Positions 1 through 12,187 of a DNA stretch of 64,000 bases are shown piece by piece. Within the stretch, counting starts at the first letter, position 1. Every line of letters starts with the position of its first letter. A model generated the notes under the pieces. That model was not told the origin of the DNA and did not search any database. It saw nothing but the letters and a program-made list of their open reading frames with translations. Location: the NCBI GenBank assembly GCA_905221605.1, contig CAJNDS010002125.1, forward strand, positions 327,809 to 391,808. Reading direction: 5' to 3'. Position numbers and translations under genes: made by a program. The DNA is from Symbiodinium natans. Lineage: Eukaryota; Sar; Dinophyceae; Suessiales; Symbiodiniaceae.

Positions 1-1297
1 GCGTGGGCGCCGGCGCGGCTTCGCCTTGGCCCACTGGAGGCACGGGTGCTTTGCAACGTAGGCTTTTTCAGTTCACAGCTACTTTGTCGGGGTTGACGAT
101 GCCTCCTAAGACTGGTAGCACGGAGCCCACGGCCATTCGTGGCTACTGCGTCATCAAACTCTGGAGCCTCTCAGCTCCTAACATGACCCCCTTTTTGGTA
201 AACCCTGAACCAGCAAGGAGTGCATGGCTTAGAAGGGTTGAGGATTTTGGTGTGTCCTGTCCTAATAGAGCTCATTATGGACTAACTTGTAGATTCCTTC
301 ATGGGGTGCGATGAGCCTGGCCTCCTCGGACAGCGGCTGCTCCTCGGGCAAGACCTGGGGGCCAAGTCGCGCGCCGGGCATGCAGGAGCGCAGGCGTCAC
401 GCAAGGAGGTCACGCAGAGGTCGTGCAGGTCAATTGGGGTGTCCGCACCGCAGCGGCCGCTGATTCATGCAGTGGCATGCAACGGTCGTGCGCGCGCCCC
501 CCGGTCCACAGCGGCCAATTGGGCATTCAAGGGTCGCGCAAGGGGCATGCACCACCTACTTATCGGCGAGCCCCTCACCCCTATCTTCCCGACGCCTTGC
601 TTATTTACCTCAGCGAGCCCACCTGCCCAACACCCTTCGACAGCCAACCCTCCCCCTACCGACCCAGCGCTTGCAGGAAACTCAAGTCAACGATGTTTCT
701 GGTCCATCCTGAAGGGATACACCATAGTATCTATCCTATACCATCCATAGCAGCTCGTGCTGGGGGGCGCATGCCATGCTCCGCTCCAGTCGACAGTACT
801 CCAAGCCAGGTACTACCAATCCGTTCCACTCCAGGCTCCACTCCATCCGCGCAAGAAGGGGGTTGGGAATCATGGTTTTGGAGCATGTTGGCTGGAAGCT
901 CCCGAACTGAAAAACTCAACCAAGAAACGATAACATCTGAGCACTGAGAGGGCGATGAGAGAGAGGAGATGGGAGGTTTGATGGCAGTGGGAAATGAAAG
1001 TGGACATGCGGGGGGGCGCGTTTGATGCCAGCGGGTTGCCCGCTGGTCCACAGGGCTGTTCCTCAAAGACGTTGCTTATCACTTCAAGTTTTTTGGGGCA
1101 CCCAATCCCATGTCCGACCAGAATGAATATTCGGCGTCACCCCCCCCCCCCCTGGGGGGGGCCGGGGGGGGGAATTTCGGGCCCCTGCCCCCATTTGGTC
1201 CTGATTTGACAAGTGGTGAAGAAGCACCGGCCCAAGAGACTAAAGCTTAGACCAACATCGTGAGCCCCACAGCTGCTTGCCGACTAGGATACAACTT

Positions 1298-1345
1298 GGT
1301 TTATGGTTTATGGTTTATGGTTTAGGGTTTAGGGTTTAGGGTTGA
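1298..1345 (+). repeat. Degenerate telomere-like TTTAGGG tract
   Basis: Several GGTTTAT units grade into GGTTTAG units, so TTTATGG and TTTAGGG heptamers are mixed. This is the plant/dinoflagellate telomere unit at an internal site, with point variants showing decay. Confidence 0.85.
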
Positions 1346-1433
1346 GGCTTTCGGGGGCCAGGCTTCAGAGTTGCATGCCCGACTATCTGAGGCCTTCGCC
1401 CGAAGAAACTTGAGGTTGCTTCCTTCCATCACT

Positions 1434-1530
1434 GTTTAGGGTGTAGGGTTCAGGGTTTAGGGTTTAGGGTTTAGGGTTTTGGGTTTAGGGTTTAGGGTTT
1501 AGGGTTAGGGCTGAGGGTTTAGGGTTTAGG
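1434..1530 (+). repeat. Interstitial TTTAGGG array, degenerate
   Basis: About a dozen TTTAGGG units with variants (TGTAGGG, TTCAGGG, TTTTGGG, CTGAGGG). The C-rich orientation appears nearby at 1575-1600. The array is internal, so it does not mark a chromosome end. Confidence 0.9.
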
Positions 1531-2555
1531 AAGACCAGGGACCACGGGGTGCCAACCATACCGTGCAACTGTAGCCCTAAACCCTGAACCCTCAACCCTT
1601 GTGTTGCTGTTCGATGCTCTGCATATTCTCTCTGGCCTCAAAGAGACAGAGTCTTTAGCCCTTTATTCTTAAACAGCTAGCGTCTCAGCTAGAAACTACG
1701 TAGCTCCTACGACTAGTTCATCTGGAGCAACCAGTCAATCAGCAGGAATGTTGCAGGAAGCTGTGTTAAAACCGTTTGTCTTACATTTAGGAATGCCAGG
1801 TCCGCGGCAATGGTGCTGTCATTGTCACCCTAAACCGTTTGTTGCTGGGCCGACCCACTGACACCAACATTGGCCTCCAGTTCTGGACTCTCTGAGGCTT
1901 CGTTGAATAATCCATTCTCTTGAACGGATTTCGTCGTGCGTCTGTTTCCGGGGTATTTGCGTTTCGCGGTGTTCCTCATGGCGTGTTGGCATCGGTCCTG
2001 TGTGCAGGCTGCTGCATTCTTACAGTTCTGAAGTGCTGTAGGGGTCTGAAGCGAACGGGATGGTTCCCGGGCCTTGCGCTTTGGCTTCCGCTGCGTCGTC
2101 TGCAACTTTCTGCTGCCCCTGATCGCAAAAATCGAAGCCCGTCCAAGGTCTTTGGGTTTAAGGATGACAGCTTCAGGACGTCTGAAGACAAGGTTTGGGG
2201 AACGTAGCGCTCCAAACCTGCAATCCTTGTGGCCTCACGCCTCCTGACGGCCACCTTGCAATCTGCCCTTTCATGTGACAGAGCCCGCGCCTGCGCCATG
2301 CCGGAATCCTTTGTGGAGCGTGTTGAAGTTTGTCGGGTAAATATGCTGACACACAGGCGCAAGGCACAACCCCAGCACTCGTGACTGGGGAACCACCCGG
2401 GCAGCATGACACGCACGCAATAAGGTACACGGCACTGCAACCAAATACCACACTTGAAATGGCAACGATGGTTGCGTCGAATATCCCTCCAAGACTAGCG
2501 CAGCCTAATGAACAACGTCACTACTCTCACACCTACCGTTCCTATCAAACGCACA

Positions 2556-2608
2556 CACAAACAAACAAACAAACAAACAAACAAACAAACAAACAAACAA
2601 ACAAACAA
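2556..2608 (+). repeat. (ACAA)n tetranucleotide microsatellite
   Basis: About twelve perfect ACAA/CAAA units. The tract causes spurious Cys-Leu-Phe-Val and Asn-Lys-Gln-Thr open frames on both strands. Confidence 0.95.
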
Positions 2609-3580
2609 AAACAGCGGCGAGCAACACATGATCGCATCTGCTTGCACAGGATTTCGACCTGGGGGCTGAGGGTGTATGATGTTTTAGGGGTCTTCTTCTG
2701 CGACGAGTCCCATTGAACATGTTTTAACCATGCGGTGAGGACCTCCTTTGCTAGCCTAGCCTTAGCCACCCTATGCCCTAGGCATTTCCCTTGTTGAGCC
2801 CAGTCTCTGATGCAGAGCGAATTCAGGGGATGGGAGGGACGATGAGCCAAAAATGCGCCGATGCAGTTGAAGTTGAACACGTAAGGGTGAAGGAGCCAGT
2901 GACCCTCCATACCCGACCCCCTGCTGTGATGTTTCAGGCTGCTTTTTGTTGCTCTGCAGACGCAGCGCAGTGACAATCGTTCATGCCTTCTGCGAACATG
3001 CCCAAAACACGAATTTGAAGCTCTTTGTGCCTCTTTCTACAACACGCGGGGCAATGATGTTTGACGTTTTGGGGACAAGACGCCTCAAGCAACGTTTTGG
3101 GTTGCCGACCCTCGTGACATGTGGTTAAGACCTCGGAAAAACCTACTCAGAAGCTAGGAACCCCTCACACGAAGTAGGCTCCACAAACAACACACCTTAA
3201 CATGTAGAAATGCGCGGAAAACTCGGGTTTTGGCCACCTCGCTTTGCAAATCCCCCAAAACCGAGAGGCAAACTAACAGGAGTCGTTGAGAGTGCTCCGA
3301 CTTTGTTTGAGGGTTACCAGTCTCTCGTTTGTTGCTTGGGGCTCTCCAGGTCGCTGCAGCAAGCAGCAAGCTTTATGGTGCGCGGGCTCAGAGGCTGCAG
3401 GATTCTCAGTTTCGGTTCTGGATTGCATGTACCAGGAAGGAGAATCCCTAAAATCGTGCCGGGGCAAAAGCCAAACACAAAACATGTTGCGAAACTAGAA
3501 CCCTTGCACCTGCAGGCCAACACTTGCAACCGAAGTCACGGGGAGAGCTAAGCCAGCGAGCCGGGAGCTGCTGGTGGTCT

Positions 3581-4240
3581 CATTTTTTCTGCCCAGGTGA
3601 GGACCCAAGGTGCGGTGCACATGCACAGCCCCTCCAGAACATGGCTTTAAATGTCCTCTCTGCTCTGCTCAAGGGGAGAGGATAAGGGGGCGCCCTTAGG
3701 GAAATATAGACCCTCTGAAGAAGGTCCCTGCTTCAGAGAGAGCCAGAAGAGGGTTAAGAAGGGTTCCCCTGTTAAGGGTCCCCCTTGTCCTATCTGGGAC
3801 ATGCCCCCTTTCGCAGTCATGTCGATTCCGGCCTTCCGAGTGGTTCTAGAATCGATACGACTTTTTGTACTCACCCTGCTAGGCACGGAGGCCAGGGAAA
3901 CATGCTGCGGCAAGAACTCCACTCCTCAGTCACCTTTCGGCACCGGCATTCGCTGGCAGCCCGAGCAGGCGAAGTCATGCACGGCACAAAACTGGTGCCA
4001 TCGAGATTAAAGTACTTCAGCAAGAATGAGGAGCTGTGACAGCACTCATACATTTCCCTCGGTCAGCGCTGGCCACATGTGCAGAAAGCAACGTGCAAGA
4101 CAATACAGCTGAAAGCGGACAAAAAGTTGGACGTAAGTCAACAAGGGTAGATGAACAACACAATACGAGACTGTGGCCGAGTAAGCCTTCTTGCTAGTGC
4201 ATACTGCAAGCTTTCGGGCAAGTGACCAGACATTCCAGTG
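3581..4240 (-). other. Conserved 3' block of tandem unit A
   Basis: This block lies downstream of the first DUF1826-like gene and is repeated downstream of the other two copies (about 8421-9013 and 12441-13138). Shared parts begin with a motif reading TTTCTGCCCAGGTGAGGACC. They also include a minus-strand stretch near 3920-3990 whose translation contains HDFACSGCQ in all three copies. It could be 3' UTR or one more C-terminal exon. A copy-specific inverted-repeat insertion sits at about 3665-3800. Confidence 0.5.
3665..3800. mobile_element. MITE-like palindromic insertion specific to unit A
   Basis: Units A and B align on both sides of this stretch, but B lacks it. Its left end (GATAAGGGGGCGCCCTTA region) and right end (TTAAGGGTCCCCCTTGTCC region) are imperfect inverted repeats of about 25 bp. 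A second inner palindrome, CTCTGAAG/CTTCAGAG, lies near the centre. This fits a short non-autonomous terminal-inverted-repeat element. A target duplication is not clear. Confidence 0.5.
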
Positions 4241-5476
4241 TCAAGAATCGACAAATCCCAGTACCTCTGTCATTTTGAGAACCAAGCGGTTCACTGCCAG
4301 TCCATTGTCATGGTACTGAACCTCCGGAGACTTGTGGACCAATCCGCTCGGTCCACAGGGGAACTTCCGGCCCTTCATGAAGAACACGTCCCCCACATTA
4401 ACAGACTGGATTCTTGACGTGTCCTTGATGATGCAAGCATTGTTGCCACAATTCTCCAGCTCCCAAAAATCGACGTTGTCGTCGGCCGTGTACTGGGTAC
4501 CCGCCGAGTTATAAGAGACGATGGCTCTTGCGCAGTAGTTGTCCCGGTGCCACCGGGGGCAGTTGTTCTCTCCCAAAAGCTCCAGCCTTAGTTTTCAGTC
4601 TCCAGGTGCATTGCAGGAAAGGTGCTGGCATTTGTCTGCAGATGGGCTATGTGTCTACTAGAAAATCACGACCGAAGCTTTCTTCCATCGGGCTCGTTGC
4701 CCCAAATGCTACAACAAGCTGGGCCTAGGCAGGTAACTTGCACCTTCGGGGTTGAGAGGTTTGTTGCAGTTGTCACTTTTGGGGTTGACGTGCTTCTGTC
4801 ACCTCCATTGTTGACACTCGCGTCTCTTTCAGCTGTGGCATGCTTGTTCATTGCTTAACCTTTGCCCTCGCCGACGCGGACGTTAGGATCGCAGAAATCT
4901 CCGGTTTTCTGAGCTCCAGTTTTCTGGGACAGCCGCACATGCTTAACATTGCACGGTCCCCAGGCACGATTCCCTCGCGCAGAAACATCAAGCTTTTAGC
5001 GCATCTTGGACCCAACACACGCATTTCGGAGACCGGTGCAGCCATGCATGTCGATGCTTCATGAGCCCTGAAATTTTGCAGCAAGCCGCGACATTGTGCA
5101 TCAAGCAACGATACTCGATGGTGCTAGAGTCTGCTAGAGCTTAGTACGGCAGAACGCGATGTAATTTACGATGTCACAGAAAAACTCATCTAACGCGCGC
5201 TGTGGATGCGTCTCAAAGTCGGGGGGAAGGAACACCCATGCCAGAGAACCCGTTGGAGTAGTGGAAGACATGAATGCGCTGACCCTTCTTTAGACCCAAA
5301 CCACCATTAACTGAACCCGAACCCCCACCGCCCGGTCAACAAATCTGCCAGGGAGCTTGACATCAAGGCCTTTGTGCCAGGGGCAGAGGCGCTCCACCAT
5401 CGCGCCTACCTCATGCATGCAAAGCTTAACGGGAGTTGCAGAAGCCTCTTGCGCACAATTCAACCAACTAAAAGAA

Positions 5477-5509
<33 letters not shown>

Positions 5510-6535
5510 AAAAAATAAATAAACTAATAAATAAACATCTATATATATATAAGATATGAGAGAGCCCCTGCCTGAAGCACATCTCGGCGGATGGCTTGGC
5601 ATAAATCCTCGGGCAGCACCACTCCCTTCAACAGCGCGTCCGCTGCCTCTGGGGCTGGATTGGGGTTTAGGTTTGGGGGTCTTTTTTTGCCACCCGCCTA
5701 GCTGAGACGCGCTGCAAGGAACAATACACGTTGCTGCTTCGTAAAATGTTGTGATGGGTTTAGGGTTTAGGGTTTAGGGGTCAGGGGTCCCCCTCCCGCG
5801 AAGTCTGCCCAGCGGTGCCATGCAGTAAACAAAGTCCACAAATACAGGTAAACGCATGACACACATGAAGCCAGGCAAGCTCTGTTCGTCTACTTCAAGC
5901 ACTACCAACGATCTGGCGGCGTCTCCTGCGATTCAATGGTGAGGGGTGTTGTACCTTCACTTCCTCTTTCTCTCACTCTTCCTCGCTCTTACCAACGTTT
6001 GACATGACTTGTAGTGACTTTAGGTGAAAACACAGAGTCAATTGCAGAAAGAAAGAGAGAGAGAGAGAGAGAAAGGAAAAAACAACAGAAAGACAGAAAC
6101 GGATAAAAACTGAGCGGCCAATCTTTACTTTTCATCCTTTCGTACACCGTCAATTTCACGACACCTTGGCTGTCCGTCGGGCTCATGTTCTTGCGCGCTC
6201 TGTCGCCAAACCAACCCATGAAACGAGCCATGTGACACCACCGCAAAGCCCCAGACTCCATGCCCGATTCACGCGGGCTTTCCTGATTTTGCTGCTCAAA
6301 ACTTCGAATTGACTTGTCAGGTGTGAACACGAAGCACGAAGCAAATAAAAACTTGTTTCGCGCTGTGAGCTATACCTCATGTGTGATCCCGCCCGCATAT
6401 GGTTTTGATAAAACGGATTGGTTGTAGGACTCGTTGCTGCAAAGAGTCTCAACAGGAACTGATTGCAAACAGCCTTCAACAAAAATGCAACTTCCAGAGC
6501 CAGTAGTCGCAAAAAAAATGCAACATTCAAAACTC

Positions 6536-6566
<31 letters not shown>

Positions 6567-7246
6567 GTATATTTATTTTTAATGTAATATGTATTTATGT
6601 TTTACATACTTATTTATTTACGTCTTTAACACACAATATTACTCTTCAGAGACGTAAAGAAGTCTACCGAGCTATTCACGAAGCCAATGTTTCATCAGGT
6701 CAATGCTCCCAAGTCCAGGGCCTGGGCAAGGTCTGCAGGGCCCTCCTTGGAGTCCGGCGACATGCGCACGAGAATCCGCTTCCCCGCAGTGGACTCCGTC
6801 TCCCCTCGGTAGGCACCTCAGTCCGCGACATCGGATGACAGACAGCGGTAAGAATGAGCGCAATTATCTTCTACCATTCCGCCACACGATTCTTCATGAT
6901 ACCCTACGCTACTCCCAATGTGCTAGAACTGCTTGTCGGCACCTCGGTCCACCGCGGCCTGGCAATTCCCCCAGGACGGCTGTCTCGCTAGGAGCAAACC
7001 CTTGTACTGAGAGCTCTCTGGACGGAGCCAGTCCGCAAGCCCCGTCGCATGCATCACCTGTGCCGTTGAAGGAGCATGCGCCTGCACGCGTGTCGCCTTC
7101 ACTTGAGACGCCGGCATCATTGCAGCCATCGGCGCCAAGATACGTGGTCCTCCGTATCTGTTTGGGGCATGGGCTTGGGACGCAACCATTGCCATGATTG
7201 AGGCAAAGCAGCAGCGAATTGCAAACCGGCAACGTGCAAGTCGCAT
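4241..7246 (-). CDS. DUF1826-like protein, tandem copy A (multi-exon)
   Basis: The last exon (4241 to about 4600) encodes the diagnostic DUF1826 block: RLELLGENNCPRWHRD, then a conserved VSYNSAGTQYTADD, GDVFFMKG and GLVHKSPE, ending RLVLKM. Upstream exons recognisable by comparison with copies B and C are 6943-7246 (from ATG, MRLARCRFAIRCCFASIMA, a basic amphipathic start resembling a mitochondrial transit peptide), 6722-6816, one near 5580-5660 (LPEDLCQAIRRDVLQ-like) and one near 5345-5420 (EVGAMVERLCPWHKGLDVKL). The intron 6817-6942 is GT-AG, with splice sites in a near-perfect 13-bp direct repeat. Upstream sequence out of frame with the other copies supports the MRLA start. DUF1826 has no established function; the His-x-Asp and later His suggest a metal site by inference. 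Exact borders of the middle exons are unresolved. Confidence 0.7.
5461..5560 (+). repeat. GA-rich and AT-rich simple repeats
   Basis: A purine tract of AGAG units passes into an A-rich AAATAAATAAAC and TATATATA segment. A comparable GA tract lies at the matching position of unit B (10843-10865), so it predates that duplication. Similar GA tracts occur at 6050-6075 and 11336-11405. Confidence 0.8.
6817..6942 (-). other. Intron in DUF1826 copy A, flanked by 13-bp direct repeats
   Basis: On the minus strand the donor is CCGAG|GTGCC and the acceptor CTGAG|GTGCC, so GGACCGAGGTGCC is repeated at both ends with one mismatch. The intron is 126 bp and phase 1. A homologous intron of equal length lies at 14840-14965 in copy C; copy B has none here. 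Confidence 0.75.
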
Positions 7247-8420
7247 GGCGCATGGGCACCCCACCCGAAGCTGAGCCAAAAGGCTGCCTCAGAGTAAAGG
7301 GCATAACCTTTAGAACCTTTTTTCCATGTTTGAGGCTAGCCAAGAATCCTACATGAGGCTTTACAGTTCGCACCTCCAAATCCGAGGCATTGGGCTCTTA
7401 ATTCCAAAAAGTATGCTTTGGTGGGGAGGTCAGGTGTCAAACAAGCTGCGAGAAACTTGATGGCCCGTCTCAGGGATTCGGGGTCTTGAGAAACTACACT
7501 CTTTGATGTAAAAATCAGCGAACACTTGAGTATCGGCCACATTCCACTCGCAGGCTTCCACAGCCAACGGCAAAGACAGCAGCCACTGAATGCTGAATGC
7601 ATAGTCACCTTCGTGACCTTGTTTCAGGGTTCCCGGTCTCCCTCTTTGTTGGGGTTTGCGGCAGCAAGCCATTCGAAGGGCCCCCGAGTAGGAAACCGAA
7701 GCCTTAGGACCTTAGGACAGGCGCTGAAAGGGCGATTCCTGAAAGCTCTTCCTTTGACGGCTCTGACTGGTACTATAGTACTTTGGGTTTGAGTTGAAAG
7801 CTAAGGTGGGGGGGGGGGGGCTGCTGCTGTGCTGTTTTTTGGCCACGCAGCCATGGAAGCTGAGCCCTGGAGAAGTTTGCCCCCTCAACACTCGCGATGC
7901 GGAGATACCCTATTGAGGTCCTCATGAAAAAGGGAACCCTGGCCTACTACTTGGGTCTATTTTAGCGGTCCCCCATTTTCGCAAACCCCATATGAAGGAG
8001 AAGCGTGACGCTTGAGGAGGGTTGAGGATGTGGATCGGAAAGGGCAGGCCCTTTGGGTTTGCTTCGGGGGCTTCAGGGGTTCAGGGCGCAGAGGGTTGTC
8101 CGGTGTCTGGGACGGTAAAACAGAACTTCAGGACAATAAGAGTTAAACACTTTTGTCCTCTGAATTTTGGATTCGAACAACCCGAAGAGCCCTAGAGACC
8201 ATGGGCATCTGCTTCAAGCATGGATGACATGTGCAAAATTCTGAGCCATGATGGCATGGCCCCAGGCAAGGATGAGTCGGAAAACCCCAGGGGCCCGTGA
8301 TCAGGAAACGCCAAAGTAGACCGGCCACACTTAGGGTTTAGGGCGTGCGGAACCCTGAGCCCTGAAACCCTCCATCCTAAACCCTGAACCCTAATCCAAA
8401 ACACGGGCAAAACACGGCCG
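7247..8420. other. Spacer between DUF1826 copies A and B
   Basis: This is presumed 5' flank of copy A and 3' flank of unit B on the minus strand. It contains a G run at about 7807-7821, a short AACCCT-type telomere-like patch at 8333-8400 and no frame that resembles a known protein. Confidence 0.55.
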
Positions 8421-9013
8421 TTGGTCATTTTCTGCCCAGGTGAGGACACAAGGTGCAGTGCAAATGCAGACCTCCAGAACATGCAAATGTCCTCTGCACA
8501 TGCCCCCCTTTGCGCAGTCATGTCAATTCAGGCCTTAGCCGAATGCACATTTCGCAGGAATTCAAACTATATGACTATGTTGTACGGCACTCTGCGAGGC
8601 GCGAAGGCCAAGGAAACATGCTGCTCTCAGCAAGAAATCCACTCCTCAGTCACCTTTCGGCGCAGGCTATGCCGGACATTGGCTGGCAGCCCGAGCAGGC
8701 GAAGTCATGCACGGCACAAAAATGTTGCCATCGAGAAACAGGCAAAGTACTTGCGCAACACTCAATATACAATTTCCCTCGGTCAGCGCTGGCCACTTGT
8801 GCCGAAAGCAACGTGCAAGACAAGACAGCTGGAAACGCGGTTGGCTGCTCCAAAAAGATGTCATATATGTAGGACAACAAAGAAAAAATGAAGAACACAA
8901 CATACGTGCCTAAATGATTAGAATTTGAGACTGGGCTACCCTATACCGTAATCAGCGTTCGGGCAAGTGGCCAGACAATCCAGTTCAAAGAGTCGACAAA
9001 CCCGGTCCCTCGA
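8421..9013 (-). other. Conserved 3' block of tandem unit B
   Basis: This matches the blocks after copies A and C, including the stretch at about 8640-8720 whose minus-strand translation contains VHDFACSGCQP before an early stop. Its conservation just after the DUF1826 stop codons suggests a shared 3' UTR or an alternative terminal exon. Confidence 0.45.
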
Positions 9014-12000
9014 TCAAGGGATGTCAATTTTGAGCACCAAGCGGTTCACTACCAGTCCGTTGTCATGGTACTGAACCTGCGGAGACTTATGGACCAAACC
9101 ATTCGGTCCACCTGGGAACTTCCGGCCCTTCATGAAGAACACGTCCCCCACATTAACAGACTGGATTCTTGACGTGTCCTTGATGATGCAGGCATTGTTG
9201 CCACAATTCTCCAGCTCCCAAAAGTCGACGTTGTCGTCGGCCGTGTACTGGGTAGCAGCCTAGGATGGCCCTAAATTCTATTTCTGAATATGATCCTCTT
9301 AAACCCAATAAGGGAAAATAGAAAATTTCCCAAGGCCTACCTCGCAGCCGAGTTGTAAGAGACGATGGCCCGTGCGCAGTAGTTGTCCCGGTGCCACCGA
9401 GGGCAGGTGTTCTCTCCCAAAACCTCCAACCTTTGCTGCAGTCTTGAGACAGGCTTCAGCAAAAGATGATGGCACTTGTTCGCAGATGGGCGATTTTGTC
9501 TACTAAACGATATGGGGGGTTTCCGAGAATAAGGGCGAAATAGTAGGAATCCCCTCACAATGCTGGCCCCGGAAACCACGGTATACAGAAGTGGAGCATT
9601 GAACTGCCGGATGGAAGTTTTGGTTCTATCGGGGTCGCGGCCCCACTTGCTTGCTCGGCCCCCCCTGGGCTCTACAAGTTGGGTCCTGGCCTGCATTTAA
9701 GGGGTTCAGGTCTTTCAGTAACTACACCTTACAAAGGGTTCAGGCGCAACGCCCTTTTGCATCGGGGCTTGTAGAGACTACTCAGGGTACACCCTGAACC
9801 CTAAACCCCAGGTTTGTGTTTCTTCCGGTCATGGACCTCTATTTCGAGGTTATTCCGGGGGTACTTAAGTATATAGAGACTAAATGAGGTGGATAGATAG
9901 GGGGTATATGTGGGTTGTATAGGGGAAAAAGATTAAGGGTCCATTCTAGGGGCCATTACCCAGCAACACTTGAGACTTCCTGTTGTGAACCGCATGTTCG
10001 CCAGCTACCAGTGCATCCATTGACCAGAGCTTTCACAACCGAACCACCCATTGACTTGATTGCTGACTGTGTTGGCCATTGCTGTGCATTGTCGGCGTGC
10101 ACGTTAGGCTCGCAGAAATCTCCCGTTTTCTGAGCTTCAGCTTCTGGGGCAACCGCACTTGCTTAACGTTGCACGATCCGAGAAGCAAAGCATACCGATG
10201 GGCCCTGTGCTATGATGGATGCATCTGGAAGTGGGGGGGGGGGGGGGGGCAGGCCTCCTAGAACACATGCGTTGGTTGAACACCACGAAGGAACCTTCTT
10301 TTGGAGAAACTAGCACCACCAAACACCGAACCCTAACCCATGCCCCCCCCCCCCCCCCCCCAATCAAAAAATGCGCCAGCGAGCTTGAACTCAAGGCCCT
10401 GGCGCCAGGGGCAGAGGCGCTCCACCACCGCGCCCACCTCACGCACTAAAGTCTGGAGCAGTTAGCTTGCGATGTTCAACATTCTACCATGTACCATCGC
10501 ATACTGCAAGATAAGGAATAACGGGTCTCGAATCTGACGGTAGACTACAGTCTACAACATCCGAATACAGTAGACAACGGCATGGGAACTACCCAACTGC
10601 TGGCCCCGTCGTGCCCATGGTTTGGCACTTGTGTCCCCCCTTCCTCTTGACCTGTGTTGAGGTCTTCGACGGGGCCCCATGGGTGTTTGCACGGCCGCAG
10701 AGAAACGCAATTCTGGTCTGTAGGAGTTTGCCAGGTTCACTACAGACTCCTATAGACTGGAGTTCTAAGCATGTCTACTTTGAAATGAAGACCCGTGTTA
10801 AACTTAAAGAGGGTTGGAACCCGATTGCGCACGAACCAACCAAAGAGAGAGAGAGAGAGAGAGAATATAAAAAAAGACGCGAGAGAACCCCCTGCCTGAA
10901 GCACGTCTTGGCGGATAGCTTGGCATACATCCTCGGGCAGCTCCACTCCCTTCAACAGCGCGTCCGCTGCCTCTGGTGCTGGATTGGGTTTAGGTGTCCC
11001 CCTCCCGCGGAGTCTAACCAGCGGGCACCATGCAATGTACAGCCCCCAAAACAGGTAAACGCAGGACACATATGGAGCAATGCAAGAAGGCTCTTGCACT
11101 TCAGGGAGGCAATCAATCTTCGATTCGTTCGTTGAGGGGTGTCATTCTCCAGGTGCAGCTGGTTCGTTCGTGTAGAAGTAGAAGCATATCCCTCAGAGGT
11201 TTGTCGTATGTCCCCTCTCTTCGTGCTCGTAGGGTTTGGTGAGGGCCTTAGAAGTTTGTCGCATGTCCCCTCCCCTTCGTGCTCGTAGGGTGAGGGCCCC
11301 TCGAGGTTTGGCCTGAAAGTCCTAGAATCATGATGGAGGGAGAGAGGGAGAGAGAGAGAGAGGGAGAGACAGAGCGAGTGAGAGACAGAGAGAGAGAGAG
11401 AGAGCAAAGTGTGAGTGCAACCTTTACTTTTCCCCTCGTACACCATCAATCTCATAAAATTCCTCCAGACTCATGTTGTCGCGCTCTCTCTTTTGCCAAC
11501 CAACACATGCAAAGAGACATATGACCACCACCGCGAAACCCCAGAATTAATGTCAAATTCATGCAGGCGTTCCTTGGGAATTTGCGGCCACAACTTTCTA
11601 AGGCGTGAGCAGACGCAGATGGACGAAGCACAACGAAAAACCAAAACTTGCTTGGCGCGGCGTGCAATGCGAACTGTCAATATGCGATCGAACACTTATT
11701 TCAATTTCCCTTTCAAACCAGAAAGGACGTATATACCGCACTATTCAAGAAGTCTATATCTCATTCAATGCTCCCAAGTCCATGGCCCCATGGCCTGGGG
11801 AAGGTCTGCAGGGCCCTCCTTGGAGTTCGGCGACGTGCGCACGAGAATCGACTCCATTTCCCCGTAGTCACCGCGGTAGGCGCCTCGGTCCACCATGTCC
11901 TGGCAATTCCTCCAAGACGGCTGTCTCGCCAGGAGCAAGCCCTTGTACTGAGAGCTCTCCGGACGGAGCCAGTCCGCAAGCCCCGTCGCATGCATCACCG

Positions 12001-12187
12001 GTGACGTTTCAGGAGCATGCGCCTGCACGCGCGTCGCCTTCACTTGAGACGCCGGCATCATTGCGGCCATCGGCGCCAAGATACGTGGTCCTCCATATGG
12101 GTTTGGGGCATGGGCTTGGGACACAACCGTGGCCATGATTGAGGCAAAGCAGCGGCGAATTGCAACTCGGCGACCCGCAAGTCGCAT
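9014..12187 (-). CDS. DUF1826-like protein, tandem copy B (multi-exon)
   Basis: The C-terminal coding part spans 9014 to about 9440 and is split by an extra intron (9261-9349) absent from copies A and C. Joined, it reads RLEVLGENTCPRWHRD, VSYNSAATQYTADD, VGDVFFMKG, GLVHKSPQ and NRLVLKIDIP before TGA. The N-terminal exon 11795-12187 starts MRLAGRRVAIRRCFASIMAT (likely organelle-targeting) and runs without interruption through ADWLRPESSQYKGLLLARQP and DRGAYRGDYGEMES, exactly 131 codons, where A and C need a 126-bp intron. Middle exons are near 10890-10975 (ALLKGVELPEDVCQAIRQDV) and 10376-10440 (EVGAVVERLCPWRQGLEFKL). DUF1826 has no proven function. Expression and exact splicing are inferred. 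Confidence 0.7.
9261..9349 (-). mobile_element. Copy-specific introner-like intron (89 bp)
   Basis: Copies A and C encode this part of the DUF1826 domain without a break. Copy B carries an 89-bp insert bounded by the direct repeat GGCTGC, which brings in-frame stops. Splicing TCG|GC...TAG|GC (a GC donor and AG acceptor) restores the paralogous frame. The insert ends are imperfect inverted repeats (AGGTAGGCCTTGGGAAATTT on one side against AGGATGGCCCTAAATT on the other). Target duplication plus inverted termini plus clean splicing is the signature of introner elements known from dinoflagellates. Confidence 0.7.
10238..10251 (+). repeat. Poly-G run with partner poly-C run at 10345-10362
   Basis: A run of G (10238 on) and a run of C (10345 on) bracket about 100 bp within unit B. 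Neither is conserved in units A or C, so both look like recent homopolymer expansions, probably within an intron of copy B. Confidence 0.7.

Larger units (their letters stand above)
1..3580. other. Region without a convincing gene
   Basis: No open frame here has recognisable domains. The stretch holds G/C homopolymer runs near 1140-1172, degenerate telomere-like tracts (listed separately), a CAAA/ACAA tetranucleotide tract at about 2556-2608 and mostly unique sequence. The six-frame ORFs over the CAAA tract are low-complexity artefacts. A distant or intron-split exon cannot be excluded. Confidence 0.6.

Noticed and set aside
2505-2976. Repeated FVCLFVCL hydrophobic frame, resembling a membrane protein
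   Set aside because: It is produced by the ACAA tetranucleotide microsatellite on the minus strand.
8165-8190. B-box-like GTTCGAATCC on the minus strand, suggesting a tRNA gene
   Set aside because: The T stem does not pair and no acceptor or anticodon arm can be drawn around it.
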